A stretch of 64,000 nucleotides of DNA, from NCBI GenBank assembly GCA_027579435.1, contig JANBPK010000806.1, forward strand, positions 310,001 to 374,000, given 5' to 3'. A program made the translations under genes and the position numbers. The stretch's first letter is position 1, and every line of letters starts with the position of its first letter. The stretch is from Candolleomyces eurysporus. Lineage: Eukaryota; Basidiomycota; Agaricomycetes; Agaricales; Psathyrellaceae. The notes below the pieces were generated by a model. That model made no database searches and was not told where the DNA came from. It was given only the letters and a program-made list of their open reading frames with translations. Positions 21,615-33,500 of this stretch are shown piece after piece.

Positions 21615-22818
21615 CAACCCGATTGGCGTTGTCCTTTTTGGGCGGATCATGCTGTCCTTTACGACAGTGCTCAAACCCTTCGGACATCGTCAAGTGGATG
21701 AACAAGCCCAAGTGACGAAGCATTCCATCGCGCGAGGTCCTGTCAAATCAACGTTCAGAGTTCTAGACCTCTCCAAGTTGGTGCCATAGACTCTGCTTTC
21801 GCTCTATACAATCAATGCAATATTAGCATGTAATTCCCCAATCGAAGTTGTGGAACGTTTCCTAATTCAAAAAATTATTGATCTCTATACCTCCAGGCTT
21901 TCAGCAACATTACCAGGGCCATTCATTTCGATGATCTAAGAACTATAACGTCGACTATGAGTATGTCGACTCTGTCTCTCTTCGGACCCGGACTGATCCA
22001 TCTGTCGTAGGCCTACTGTTTTTGGTCCCTCGATTCCTAGGAGTTTTGGTTCACTAAGTTCAATCCGTCAGTCGCGTCAGAGACAAGGAGCGCCAGACTT
22101 CCCTGACTCTGGCTGTGCCAATATATTTCTGTAATTGGTTCGCCACTATGCCAGATTATGTTCACTTTCTCGATCCCGGAAAGGCGCCCAAGTAATACAA
22201 CAGCGGAGCATCTTTCTTTATGCCGCATCGTGCGATTCCTCGAAACAAATTGGCCATCTTTGCTCNAAAAAATACAGAAATTCCAAACGAATGCCAGTGC
22301 TTTCTCCTACGGCGCTTGCTGGCTGCAGACTCGAGGTTTGAATGCGCCACAAAGACACTTTGATATCGTCGCTCCCGAGAAACCCGAAACGTTGCACTCG
22401 TCCTGTCGCTTTCTTATATTGGTGGGACCAAAACAAGTTGCTTATCAACCTGAAGCCAGGATTCACGACTCGCTAGCCCTAGAAAGGAGAAATAACCACT
22501 GAATCCGGTGACATGACTGAAGATCCTGACACTTTCAAGTCGTTCTTCCTGTCCGTTGAAATATTGACCTCTCATACCCGAGCCAAGTCTGAAATAATTT
22601 GACTTCAAGGCCCAAAGGATCACATCAAGAGCCGGCTTTCTGCTAAAATCTCTTATGATGATGAATATCGATGCATAAGCGTAAACGGTGGAGGAAGACC
22701 TCGAAGTTTATGTTGTGATGTCAACCGCTTCATCCTAGGCCTATATAAAGTGTGAAGCACTCGAGCTCATGTTCCCTCAACAAACGCCCCACAGCTTCTC
22801 CAACTCTCCACAATCACA
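21615..22818. other. Intergenic: PET191 3' end and GST1 upstream region
   Basis: About 1.2 kb with no supported gene; ORFs of up to 114 codons here carry no motif, and one N lies at 22266. From about 22500 the sequence resembles the region upstream of the second GST (CATGACTGAA...CTGAC...TTC, and GAGCCAAG...TGA...TTGACTT), so the promoter was duplicated with the gene. Confidence 0.55.
22742..22749 (+). promoter_or_regulatory. TATA box of GST copy 1
   Basis: TATATAAA, 70 bp before the ATG at 22819; the same element at the same distance precedes GST copy 2. Confidence 0.6.
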
Positions 22819-23729
22819 ATGTCTTCAGACTCCAAGCCAATTCACCTCTACACTCTCGCGACTCCGAACGGCGTTGCGGCGTCTGCTTACCTTGAAGAGC
22901 TCAAGAAGCAGTATCCCGCCTTTGACTACGAGTACGTTCACGCCATTTTTGGGAAATAATGACTCAATCTCGAACTCAATGAAAACGCATTCAGCTTCAC
23001 GAAGATTGACATTACCAAGAATACTCAGAAGGAGCCTTGGTACATTAAGCTCAACCCTAACGGGCGTATCCCCACCATCGTGGACCACACCCAAGGGGAT
23101 TTCGCTGTGTTCGAGACCTCGGCCATTTTGCTGTACCTCGCCTAACACTACGACAAGAATCATGTCTTCTGGTTCAACCCCGAGACGGAGCCCAAGGAGT
23201 ATAGCGAGATGCTCCAGTGGCTCTTCTTCGCTGTACGTCCCCCCTCGTGGAAGCATTCCGTTGAGCAAATAGTGACGCCATGATTGTCTCATACAGCACG
23301 GTGGACTTGGACCTATGCAAAGACAGAGTGAGTTCTTCGTCTAACGCTCTGGGTCTCAATGACTTATTCGACTTTAGATCTCCACTTCAACAGATACGCT
23401 GTCGAGAAGCTCCCGCTCAGAAGAGTACATTTGAAATGAGGCACATCCAGCTTTCCTGATCTGATTTGGGAACCTACGCAAGATACCTCGACGAGACCAA
23501 GCGACTCTACGGGGTGCTCGAAATCAGGCTTACCGGCCGAGAGTACCTCGCTGGAGCTGGAAAGGGCAAGTATAGTCTTGCCGATATCAAGACTTTCCCT
23601 TGGGTGAAGACTCATCAACATGCTTGCATCGAGACCCTCGACGAGTGGCCAAACTTGAAGGCGTGGCTCGAGCAAGCTCTTGCCCGAGAGGCATCTGAGT
23701 CTGGCGCAAAAGTTGGCGGATATAACTAG
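22819..23729 (+). pseudogene. Ure2-like glutathione S-transferase copy 1, disabled
   Basis: Closely matches the intact downstream GST exon by exon: [82 protein letters not shown] at the end. Two lesions disable it. A TAA at 23143-23145 replaces the Gln codon of the other copy (LYLA then stop, before HYDKN). In the short middle exon, near 23412, four bases are missing relative to copy 2 (CATACGCT reduced to CGCT), which shifts the frame. The stop is a clean CAA to TAA change, not a homopolymer error. A short N-terminal thioredoxin-fold fragment could still be made. Confidence 0.82.
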
Positions 23730-24702
23730 GCATGTGTAACTCGGCTTTCCGTATATGTCGGACNTTTTGATTATATCTGTTTGTATCGCTCTTTACCATC
23801 CCTACTTTTTCACCTTTATATTCCTTGATGTTACCCCTCCATCTCTTTAAAGGATATGGTACTACTGTCTGCCTCACAACCTCTCTTGAGTATTTTTGTC
23901 GTTGGTCTTGCCACTCTCGGCTTTCCCGCCTATCCCCATTCATCCGCTCTCATGTCAGTCGTCTACTGTTGTCTCTGCTAATCGATTGACCTTCTCAATT
24001 CAAATTTGCGGCCATTTCCGCATGGTAGTGCCCTTGTGACACATTGTTCTATCCGCTATTAAATATGAGTTGTCAGCCAGTGTCAGCCTCTCACTGCCCG
24101 ACCTATTCTAAAAATGCATTCGAACTTCTCCTTAACACCCACACCAATGTATTTCCATCAGACTACGTTTTGCTCTGGTCTTTTGTCCTTCTCTAGATCT
24201 CTCTATTCTTGAATTTGATCTTCGTGTAGCCCGTATGACCCGTATCACAGGAGTTTAGATTAGATAATGAGGATCGCTATCAAAGCCGAAGCAGGCGCCT
24301 CTTGTTGTAGTGTAGCAGATTGCCTGGTCATTCGGTACCTGAATCTCGAGACATGACTGAAAGTACTGACGGTTTCACGTCTTTTTGCCTGCCCATTGAC
24401 CATAACTACTGAGCCAAGCCTGATCGGACTTGACTTTCGAAGCCCAACGGATCAAACTGTATGATACCCAAGGTTTGTCAACATCATGGCGTAGACAGTG
24501 TCTTAATCAGCAAAGTATAAGGCTCAGTAATCTAAAGAGCTGCGTTTATGCTGAAATCTCTGGTGGATGAATAAGCACAAGTGGTGGAGAAGACCTTGAA
24601 GAAGCTTCTGATGTCACTCATCTCGTCCTATATAAAGTGGGGGGCAATCATGCAAGTTCTATCAGAAACCCCAGCTTCTTAAACTCACTCTCCACACTCG
24701 CA
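23730..24702. other. Intergenic between the two GST copies
   Basis: About 970 bp. Nothing coding is supported. N at 23764. The last 350 bp resemble the upstream region of GST copy 1, which fixes the left edge of the duplicated unit well upstream of the coding sequence. Confidence 0.5.
24629..24636 (+). promoter_or_regulatory. TATA box of GST copy 2
   Basis: TATATAAA, 67 bp before the ATG at 24703, matching the position in copy 1. Confidence 0.6.
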
Positions 24703-25616
24703 ATGTCTTCCAAGCCAATTCACCTCTATACTCTCGCAACCCCCAACGGTGTCGCGGTGTCTGCTTACCTTGACGAGCTCAAGAAGCAATATCCCACCTT
24801 TGATTACGAGTATGTTCTTGTCAGCCCCTGAGCAATGTCAACCTAAAATTAACTAAACTGCCTTTAGCTTCACGAAGATTGACATCTCCAAAAACACACA
24901 GAAGGAGCCCTGGTTCATTAAGCTCAACCCTAACGGGCGTATCCCCACCATCGTGGACCACACCCAAGGGGACTTCGCTGTCTTCGAAACCTCAGCTATT
25001 TTGCTGTACCTCGCCCAACACTTCGACAAGAACAATGTCTTCTCGTTCAACCCCGAGACGGAGCCCAAGGAGTATAGCGAGATGCTCCAATGGCTCTTCT
25101 TTGCTGTACGTCCCTCTCGCGGAGGCATTCCGTTGATCAAATAGTAACGCCATGATTGTTTCTTACAGCACGGTGGACTTGGACCCATGCAAGGACAAAG
25201 TGTGTTCCCCCATCTAACGCTATCAGTCTCGATGGATTTATAATGATGAATTTAGACCACCACTTCAACAAATACGCCCCTGAAAAGATCCCATACGCTC
25301 AAAAGAGTACGTTTGAAATGAGGCATATTTAACNTTTTTTTGTTCTGATTGAGTTTTAACCTATGCAGGATACGTCGACGAGACCAAGCGACTCTACGGG
25401 GTGCTTGAGATTAGGCTTACCGGCCGCGAGTACCTCGCTGGAGCTGGAAAGGGCAAGTACAGCCTTGCAGATATCAAAGCTTTCCCCTGGGTGAAGATCC
25501 ATGCACATGCATCCATTGAGACCCTCGACGAGTGGCCGAACTTGAAGGCGTGGCTTGAGCGATGTGTTGCCCGAGAGGCATCTGAGTCTGGTGCTAAAGT
25601 TGGCCCATTTGCCTAG
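24703..25616 (+). CDS. Ure2-like glutathione S-transferase copy 2 (intact)
   Basis: Detoxifying GST of the Ure2p/YghU-type group, cytosolic. Begins [20 protein letters not shown]. The thioredoxin-like domain has [40 protein letters not shown] (cis-Pro and the glutathione-contacting Glu/Thr region) and [12 protein letters not shown]. The helical domain has [55 protein letters not shown] and [18 protein letters not shown]. About five exons of usual GST length (220 residues). The catalytic residue is probably the Asn/Thr of ATPNG, as in Ure2-like GSTs, rather than Tyr. N at 25334 lies in an intron. Confidence 0.9.
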
Positions 25617-25790
25617 TTGGTTGGCCAGAAAGCATGTATTATAGTGTAACAGGATACAAATGGCTGAATGGACGGTGTACCGTGTTTCCCTTGATCATTG
25701 TTCCCGTTTGGGATCGGAATGACGGCATCAGAAATGGCAGCACGCCGCACGCGCGACTTGCACACAACTCTCATTGCTCAATGACCGCCG

Positions 25791-26993
25791 ATGCTTCGTC
25801 CCCTGATCCAGCGACGACTGACTTGCACTTCTCTTCGCCGGGTTATCCCTAGCCACTCCAGAAGATTCACTCCCAAGAATATTGGCGACCCACCCTCAGA
25901 TGCATTGGCAAGGTCTGCCTCCATGAACCCGCATCCTCGCGATCCAGGGCCAAACATTCCCCTCCCTCCTCCCGAAANCCCCCCACACGCATGCAGGACC
26001 CTCTGAGAACGCTGGAAGCTCTTCAAAAGAGGCTCCTCATGACAAGGACCACCCGCCAACAGAGTCATCGACCTCGATTGCAAGGACAGGTTTGCTGAGC
26101 GACCAGTCTGGGTCCATGAGCAGTCCCTCATATACCAGTCCCCCATTCAATACCCATGCGTTCTTCGCGGCCTTGGAAAAGACATTTCCCGAGTCTACTG
26201 CTCGTAGTCTTATGAGGGCTACCAGAGCCTTGCTTGTGGATAGGGTTGGGAGAGTCAGACGAGAAGGCTTGACTGTGAAAGATCTTTCCAATGTGTGTCT
26301 GTTCTTGTTCTGATTCTGAACATGTACGGTTGGCTGACCTTGTTCCTTTCATAGCAAGCGTACTTGTTTAGAGCTGCTCTGTCGGAGCTCCGCGCGGAAA
26401 TTACGATGATGACCAAAAATGACTCTGCTGCGATCCGTTCGACAACAGCGGCCTTAAGGAGAGAAGTGGAGCGGTTGGACGTGAAGATGAAGGAGGACAT
26501 TGGCAATCTCAAGCATGAGTGTGTACCTTCCTTCCTTTCCCTTCTACCGTTGATTGTGACAGTGTATAGGATTCAAATGGAGCTCGATACCCGTAAGAAT
26601 GAGGCCAAGTCTGACATGAAGCAGATGGACATTTCTATAGAGGTCAATACTCGTTCTCCCCCTCTTCCTTCCAATTGCAGACACTGACACACATTATAGG
26701 AACTGCTGAACAGGAGTATTGTGACTTTGAGTGACCTCCGAACGGATGTCGAGGAGAAGAAGTGGCAAATAATGCGTATAGCAGTCTGTGGGTTACCTCT
26801 GCCCTACTCTCCTCTACAGCTCCTGACACTCTTCCTAGTGACCTTGGCTGGTTTCGTAGTTGCCACGATTATCTCCATGGAACTCAAAACGCAAATGAAT
26901 ATGAATAAGGATAAAAAGCCTCCCCCTCCTCCCCAATCTACTACCAGCATTCCGCCAGTGGAGGGTCTGGAACGGACTGAATGGGTGACCTGA
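25791..26993 (+). CDS. CCDC90/DUF1640-type mitochondrial coiled-coil protein (Fmp32/MCUR1-like)
   Basis: Begins MLPLI-like with an Arg-rich, acid-free lead ([20 protein letters not shown]), a convincing mitochondrial presequence. Then a low-complexity Pro/Ser stretch, followed by the family core [80 protein letters not shown] (coiled coil) and a C-terminal membrane helix [16 protein letters not shown] before a Pro-rich tail. Six exons. An N at 25978 in a C run breaks the frame; leaving it out restores [20 protein letters not shown]. Members are inner-membrane proteins linked to complex IV assembly or calcium uniporter scaffolding; the role here is inferred. Confidence 0.83.
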
Positions 26994-27126
26994 ACTGCTA
27001 GACGTTAATACATACCTTAATGGAGCATCCGTAATGTCAAGGCCCGGGTAGATTTGGAGTAGAAATATGATACAGCTTTAATTGAAAGTACATCTGCGGT
27101 TTGAAAGGTTGAGAGAACGCAAGGCG

Positions 27127-27716
27127 TTACTTGACGTCCAGCTTCTCCAACTGGTCCACGAGATCTGAGGTCGCGTCTGCACTATCCGATTTATTGGGAG
27201 ATTCCGGAGGGGTTTTGGGGGCATCTGCTTCGGCAGCGGGCGCAGCAGCGCCTTTGTCTCCTTCTTCGTCTTCATCGTCTTCCCAGCTGTCCGGCACTGG
27301 TGCGTTCTGGACCTCCGCCACCTTCTCCTGGGCACGTTTCTCCTTCCTTTTAGCATTCTTCTTGGCACTCTTTGACAGTGGCTTGGATGCCGATGAAGCG
27401 GACGAGGGGGGCACCCATCCGATTATGTGGCCTTTGGGAAGGGCATTCTGGTCCATCTGGGCCTGCTTTGTACCACGGAAACGCTTGACATCCTCCTGGG
27501 GGGTAAATCCTGGGCGGATCTTCAGCTGTTTTCGCACTCTATGGTTTAACAGCGGTAGTTGTTAGCGAGGCGCCGACTCGACCTGGATTTAGTGAGATTA
27601 GAGATTACTGACGATCCGTCTGGGCGTCTTGATTCAGGTACGACACGTTCCAGAGTCTGGGGGTCAAGAGAGATACCCGCTACAGTTTTTTCTGGATTAA
27701 GAGGAGGCTTGGACAT
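27127..27716 (-). CDS. PYM, partner of Y14-Mago (exon-junction-complex disassembly)
   Basis: Cytoplasmic, ribosome-associated protein that removes the exon junction complex from mRNA. Exon 1 starts MSKPPLNPEKTVAGISLDP at 27716, with VVPESRRPDGSVRKQLKIRP spanning the intron, the Y14-Mago-binding N-terminal domain. Exon 2 continues GFTPQEDVKRFRGTKQAQM, then KGHIIGWVPPSS and a Lys/Ala-rich coiled stretch ending DLVDQLEKLDVK. Two exons, about 180 residues. It is divergent from GPN3, 165 bp away, and convergent with the CCDC90-like gene. Confidence 0.85.
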
Positions 27717-27881
27717 GGTTTACAGGGTATAGCGCTGGAGAGGTATAAACAATGGATTTGCAGTAAAAGAGGCTGACCACAGGCCGCGGATGACTCTGAT
27801 TAGATGGCATCGGACTTTGAAACTAAATATTACTGAGCTTGACTCCTTCATCGCGTTCTTCACTCTATTCTTCTAACCACG
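27717..27881. promoter_or_regulatory. 165 bp divergent promoter, PYM / GPN3
   Basis: Short gap between two divergent ATGs with no ORF. Must contain both start sites. Confidence 0.5.
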
Positions 27882-29168
27882 ATGCGATACGCCGTCCTCG
27901 TTACAGGGCCTGCAGGCGCAGGAAAATCCACCTTCTCGACAGCCTTTATGACCCACATACGGGCTTCGAAGAGAACGGCGAATCTCGTGAACCTCGACCC
28001 GGCGGCTTCCCCGGAAAGTTTTGAATACGAGCCAGTCATAGACATCAAGGATCTGGTCAGCCTCGAAGATGTTATGACTGACCTTGAGTACGGCCCTAAC
28101 GGAGGGCTCGTCTACTGCTTTGAGTACGTGAGTGTGGTGCGCTTCGCGGAGTTCCTTTCAGATTCCCGAGTCCTTCTCTTGAGTCTTGGAGTGTTTTCTT
28201 GGAGTGTTCGGCAAACTGACGGAACTATCGCTACAAGGTACCTCATGGAAAATATGGATTGGCTTGAAGAGGAACTCGGCGGGTTCGAAGATGATTATTT
28301 GATCATTGACTGTCCTGGTGTGTCACTGCTGTTGAGTCTTATCCGCCAACAGCATGTTGATCATAGGACACATTAGGCCAAATCGAGCTTTATACACACC
28401 ATCCGTTCTTGCCCACCTTGGTCCATAATCTTCAGCGGTTAGGCATCCGAGTTTGCGCCACGTACTTGATTGAATCCCAATTCATGGAAGACAAGTACAA
28501 ATTTTTCAGGTACATACGATCCCTCGAGGCTTCAAAGCTGTCAGCTTAGCTCTTTATAGTGGAGTCCTATCAGCCATGTCAGCTATGGTGAATCTGGAGA
28601 TCCCATGGATTAATATCATGTCCAAAATGGATCTCGTACTCCCTCAAGCTGACTCAGGAGATGCTCGCAACGGTGCTCGGAAACGGAGAGACATCGCCAG
28701 GTGGATTGCCCAGGCCGCTGCTTCGAGTCAGGCTAGTGACTGAATAACTGAACCTTGTTATAGGTACCTAGATCCGGATCCTTTGCTAATGGCAACTAGA
28801 CGCGGCGAAGAAGCCAGTGGATCCAACCCGCGGTTCCACGCTTTGAATCAGGCAATCGTTCAATTGGTACGTATGCCTCCTATCTCCCGCGCAATTGCGT
28901 CTGAAAGCCCGCTGTTTGTAGATCGAAGACCACCCGCTCGTCTCTTTTTTGCCGCTGAATCTCCAAGATACTGATTCTATTGAAAATGTCGTCAGTCATA
29001 TCGATTACACAATGCAGTATGGCGAAGATGAGGAGCCGAAGGAGGTGAGTTCCAGCTTTAATTTCGCTGTTACATGAGAAGGGCAGAGCCGCACCAAGAT
29101 GGAGATGTTAATATTCTGCTTTTGTCCAGCCCCATGACCTAGATGAGGGAGATTTCCAAGACATGTAG
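27882..29168 (+). CDS. gpn3: GPN-loop GTPase 3
   Basis: Helps assemble and import RNA polymerase II. P-loop [17 protein letters not shown] at residue 6, then [19 protein letters not shown], the GPN insertion in [16 protein letters not shown] (the defining Gly-Pro-Asn), the switch II region [17 protein letters not shown], and the base-specificity region [13 protein letters not shown]-terminus [17 protein letters not shown] then [12 protein letters not shown], characteristic of GPN3. Six or seven exons. Length (about 290 residues) fits. Confidence 0.93.
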
Positions 29169-29537
29169 TCATCCTGTCCCGATCTGGTCGACCAGCGCCA
29201 AAACCGATTGCATCGTGCCGCGTCCGCACAAGCCTGAAAACTGACGATACAATGACGAGGGAGCAAGCCTCAATCATACACAGCAGGCCTCCAATGTTGT
29301 CCGGAATGCAAAGGATTGGAGTACTTTCGGAAGTGTGGGATTGATAAGATGTCAAGTTCAGAGTATCTCGTAACTTCATACCCACGTGCCCATCATCGAG
29401 GCGGTGTTTTTTGATGAAAGCAACCAAGTTGGTATTGAATCGGCCATCGGCTTCCCACTTCATTTCTGTACTTTCCTCTTTCCACCACTTCTACGTCTAT
29501 AAAGCTAGCTCCTTCTCATATCTGTATCCTCTCTAAA
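29169..29537. other. Intergenic: GPN3 3' end and promoter of the next gene
   Basis: About 370 bp. A minus-strand ORF (29005-29463) passes through it and into GPN3 but shows no motif; not supported. A likely TATA-like CTATAAAG is at 29498-29505, 35-40 bp before the next ATG. Confidence 0.45.
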
Positions 29538-30132
29538 ATGACCTCGTATTACCCCTCCCAAGCGTCTTACGGTGGTCATCACCACCACCATGGCCACGGC
29601 CAACAAGTAGTCTACTCGAACCCGAGCTATGGCTATGGTGGTGTGCCAGCCAGCGGTGCTGTGTACGTCAATCCTTCTTCTCGATCTTACACCTCTGCTG
29701 GCTACTACGATTACGATGACTATGGCCATCGCCCACGCCGGCGCCGGAGGAGCAGGCACCATTCCGGACGATATTCTTACGATCCTTCTTATGCTTACAG
29801 TGGTGTACCCGTTTCAGCCGTAGCTGCTCCTGTCGTTGTGGTGAGTCCGGAACTAACTCTCAAACGACCCCCCAAATGTTCACTCCTGATAATTCGTCGG
29901 CTTGTAGCAGCAACCGAGTCAAGTTGCATACGGACACCAGGGCTACCCGTACCAATATACTTTCGGCCAGCGTGTCCGGCGCTTCTTTGGCCTCGCGCCC
30001 ACTCCAAACTTTAAATACAGATCCGATCGCAACACCTGGGGTTTCATGGGTTACTCTCGCAGACAGAGATATGTTGATGCGAGGACGGGGATGGAGGTTG
30101 ACCGCGAAGGGCGGCAAGTCTTAAGAGTGTAG
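29538..30132 (+). CDS. Small Tyr/Gly/His/Arg-rich conserved hypothetical protein
   Basis: Two exons, 29538-29840 and 29908-30132, about 175 residues. N-terminal half is low complexity: Tyr/Ser/Gly with HHHHHGHGQQVV and a basic stretch HRPRRRRRSRHHSG. The C-terminal half is ordered-looking: FGQRVRRFFGLAPTPNFKYR then DRNTWGFMGYSRRQRYVDAR and TGMEVDREGRQVLRV, a block I believe recurs in basidiomycete proteins of unknown function. No signal peptide or membrane segment. Function unknown. Confidence 0.75.
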
Positions 30133-30530
30133 TTTGTAGGAAGGGGACGATGACGAGCGGAGGTTGGATCACGATTGCGACATGCCCAGGTCAATTCCTT
30201 ACGATGAGATACGAAAGTGACATTTCCACGGCTACTACTACGAGTTACGATGTTGNTTTTTATTGGATTGAGATCCGTCTTTTCTTATGTTGTACTTATT
30301 GTTGTAATATGGTGCAGACGTCATTCCAATGCGACCTAGAACAAATCAATTGCAATCGACGGGTTGGCTATGTACAATTCAAGATGCAAGTAAGGTAGAA
30401 ATTAATGGGCCGGTAGGCTAGCACACAAACACGAAAACGAAAGATTACATGATGGCAAATATGAAATAAGAATAGGTGGTCAATAGAGTTGGAGAGATTG
30501 TCTTGGGCAAAGGGTGACATTGTCTGACGT
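30133..30530. other. Convergent intergenic region
   Basis: About 400 bp of AT-rich 3' flanking sequence between two convergent genes, with an N before a T run at 30256. Nothing else seen. Confidence 0.5.
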
Positions 30531-33500
30531 TCAGGCTGGAGCCATTTCAACGTCCCCGGCTTCGTCTCGATATTCCTTCTTATGGTTCGCGGCTTCAGTC
30601 CATAGACGGAGTTGTTTCTGAACCTCAGAAACCATGTCGACTACGAACTTGCGGGCCCGGACCTGCGCAGGATCGTCTCTAACCCCTTCCCACAGCACGG
30701 AAAGGTTTACTTCGACCTGAACAAATGAATTGATATGAGCGGGAGAAGGAGTTTGGACCAAACAAGCGTGGTTACCTTCTGTGCCAAGTCTCCCAGGGAG
30801 GTCTCCAGCGCTTCGCCAACAGCTTTGGCGGACTCGTCAAGGCGATCCAGGATGACATCCGCACCTCCTTCAAAGATCTCCTCCTTATTGTCCTCAACAT
30901 AGCCTCGGAAAAACGCCTGGAAATCATTATAAGTATCCAAATATTGGGCAGGGTGAAGTGACTTTGCCTTTTGTCGTGCAACGCTTCCCTTGCCTCGTTC
31001 TTCCATGGCTCTATTGTATGCATCCCTCAGCTCGGCTTGAACGTGCGGAGCCATGCAGCGGGAGATTTCCTTCTGCTGATTCGTCATGGTTTCCTTGACC
31101 GCTGCTATTGTTTTCTGCAATGCGATTCGTGCCTCTTCAAGGCAGGCCTCTCCTTGCAGTTTGGCACGATCCCTCAACCCAGGAGCCGCTGACTGTTCGA
31201 ATTCCGTGAGGAGTTTGGTGATTCCGTTAGTAATCGCCGTTTCGAAAGGTCCGAGCAAGTCAGATTCAAACAAGGCGCTCCAGGAATGTGCGATAGTTCT
31301 CGTGAAGGGGTTTACGAGCTCAACATTGAGATCGCGACGCCAGCTTCCATGACGGCGGAGGGCTGGTTTGAATTAGCGCAAAGAGATATCGACGCGAACA
31401 CAGGCCACTCACTGGCTCTATACGTTTGCCAATGGATTGAGCTGGCGAGGTCATCGACGGCCGACACTGCAGCTGCGGACGCCTGGACACTCCGGAGTCA
31501 GTAACGGCGTTATTCAGAAACGAAAATGAAACGACGAACACTAGCAGAACCAGTTCGGCATTTGTCTTCCAAACCGTCCTGGAACTTCTGTTTGAGTTCT
31601 TCGACGCAATTCTCGACCAATACGATAAATTCCTATGGGAGAGTTAATAAAACATTTGTAATGAGCACGAGTGACCTTACGTTGCACAATCGCGGGGTAA
31701 TTCCGACTGGCTGGCCATTTTCGTCCAACTTTTCTCTGGGCTCGTTCATGCGATACAACGGCACATCTTGTTCCCCCCTCAAGTGAGCCAAGAAATCGGC
31801 AGCTGGACCGTTCAAGTGGATTCCCAAGTCTCCCCATGGGTCGAGCCCATTCTCCTCCTCCTCCTGGTCTTGATTATCAATGAACCCTCGCGATTCCCAC
31901 TTCTCGCGAAGCTCTTCGCGATCGACAGCAGTTACATCTCCAATACCTTGGACGTACGACTGAACCGACTTCGCGAAAGTGGACAAATGGGTGAGGAAAT
32001 TCCTCGCAGCACGTTCGCGAGACGCGATCGTCAACTGGTGGCACCACTGTTGCACTGCAGGAATACCAGTATCCTCAACATTAGAAAAACAGGTTGGCTC
32101 CCCATCTCCCTTGACCTGGCCTGGAAGTATAGTGAGTCGTCGGTACCAGACCTTTCACTAAATTTACTCACCTTTTAGTCGCACATAATCACGACTCGAA
32201 CAGGTGAACACCGGTAAGTCGATAGCGTCATAATCTAGAAGCAGTCAGCAACTCGGAAACGTGGATTTTTTTTTCGTATACCTCGGATTTGTCTGGAGGG
32301 GTCATAATTCTCTGGGTCGCGCTCTTCCGCAGCAGTTTCTAGTCGCGAAGGTCATCACCTCGCTCAACGGCACACAAAAATTTACTTACCATCCAAATTC
32401 TTTAAACCAGTCCGGAAATCCTCTTTCAGGACATCCCGAGAAAACTAGGGGCCACTGAGTGAGGGCTATAAATAGCATTGATGGGCTAACTCACCTCAGA
32501 GCGTTTCAATGAGCAAAACGCGTTTTTCTCCTTCTGTGCTTTGGCAAGCTGTTTCGCGAGAACGGAGGCTCGGTCACTGGCCTCTTTCTTCTCGTTCCTG
32601 ACCTCTTTAAGTTTCTGACGAGAACTCTTGATGGCCTCTTTGAGAGATTCCAGCTTCGCTTCGAGGCTTTCTTCTGATTCCTCTTCGACTAGGTCGTTCG
32701 CCACCTCCGATGCAGAATCATCGGATCCAGAGACATCCTCCTCATCAGAATCCTCCGCCTCAGAATCAGAGTCAGAGTCGCTCTCATCTTCGGCGTCGGA
32801 TTCCGACTCAGGGTCGCTAGCGATAGAGATATCGTCATCGTCTTCAGCATCGTCATCGCTCGCAACGCTCTTTCGTCGCTTCGGAGAACCTTGTTTCCCC
32901 TTCCTCTTATTCTTGCGTTTGTTGCTGGGAGAAGACGTAGAAGGTTTGTCTGCAAACTTCGAAACGTATGTTTCACCGTTCCGGAGAGCTTCAAGATGCT
33001 CCTTGTGGTCTTCGTGGCGATCACGAAGGTCTTTGAGCTCCTTTTCCATCGCTATTGAATATATGGCTAAGTCTCCAGATATCAAACGTTTATAAACGAT
33101 GACACAAACTTTTGATCAGCTTGTCATTAGCTGTCTTGGTCTTCTTGCATTCAGATATCTGCTCTGCCAGACTTTCAATGCGCTCTTCGATGTCTTCAAG
33201 TACCGGATCACTATAAAGATCCAAAGCACTGATGACCTCCGAACACGAAATATCATCGCATTTGCTCGCGATGAACGTAATGCAGTGGTCGTCATAGCTG
33301 ATTGTCGTTGATCACTCAGTAAAGCACCCTCATTGCGTGGTGGAATATCACTTACTTTCCGTCTGTAAGATAATACGCGGAGAATGCTTAGACTGAGAAC
33401 GGCTTCAGATACTGGCTCAAACTTACCCACTGTGCCGTAATTGTCAGTAATAAGGAATATGATTGCAGGAGAAGGACGTACTCATAAGCTGCATCTTAAA

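Noticed and set aside
22158..22502. 114-codon plus ORF between PET191 and GST1
   Set aside because: Contains an N in a homopolymer, no motif, no splice context.
29005..29463. 152-codon minus-strand ORF overlapping the GPN3 3' end
   Set aside because: No motif, sits antisense to a well-supported gene and its 3' flank; most likely chance.
32628..33095. 155-codon Ser-rich plus ORF
   Set aside because: Antisense shadow of the acidic Asp/Ser/Glu linker of the SLIP-GC-like gene.
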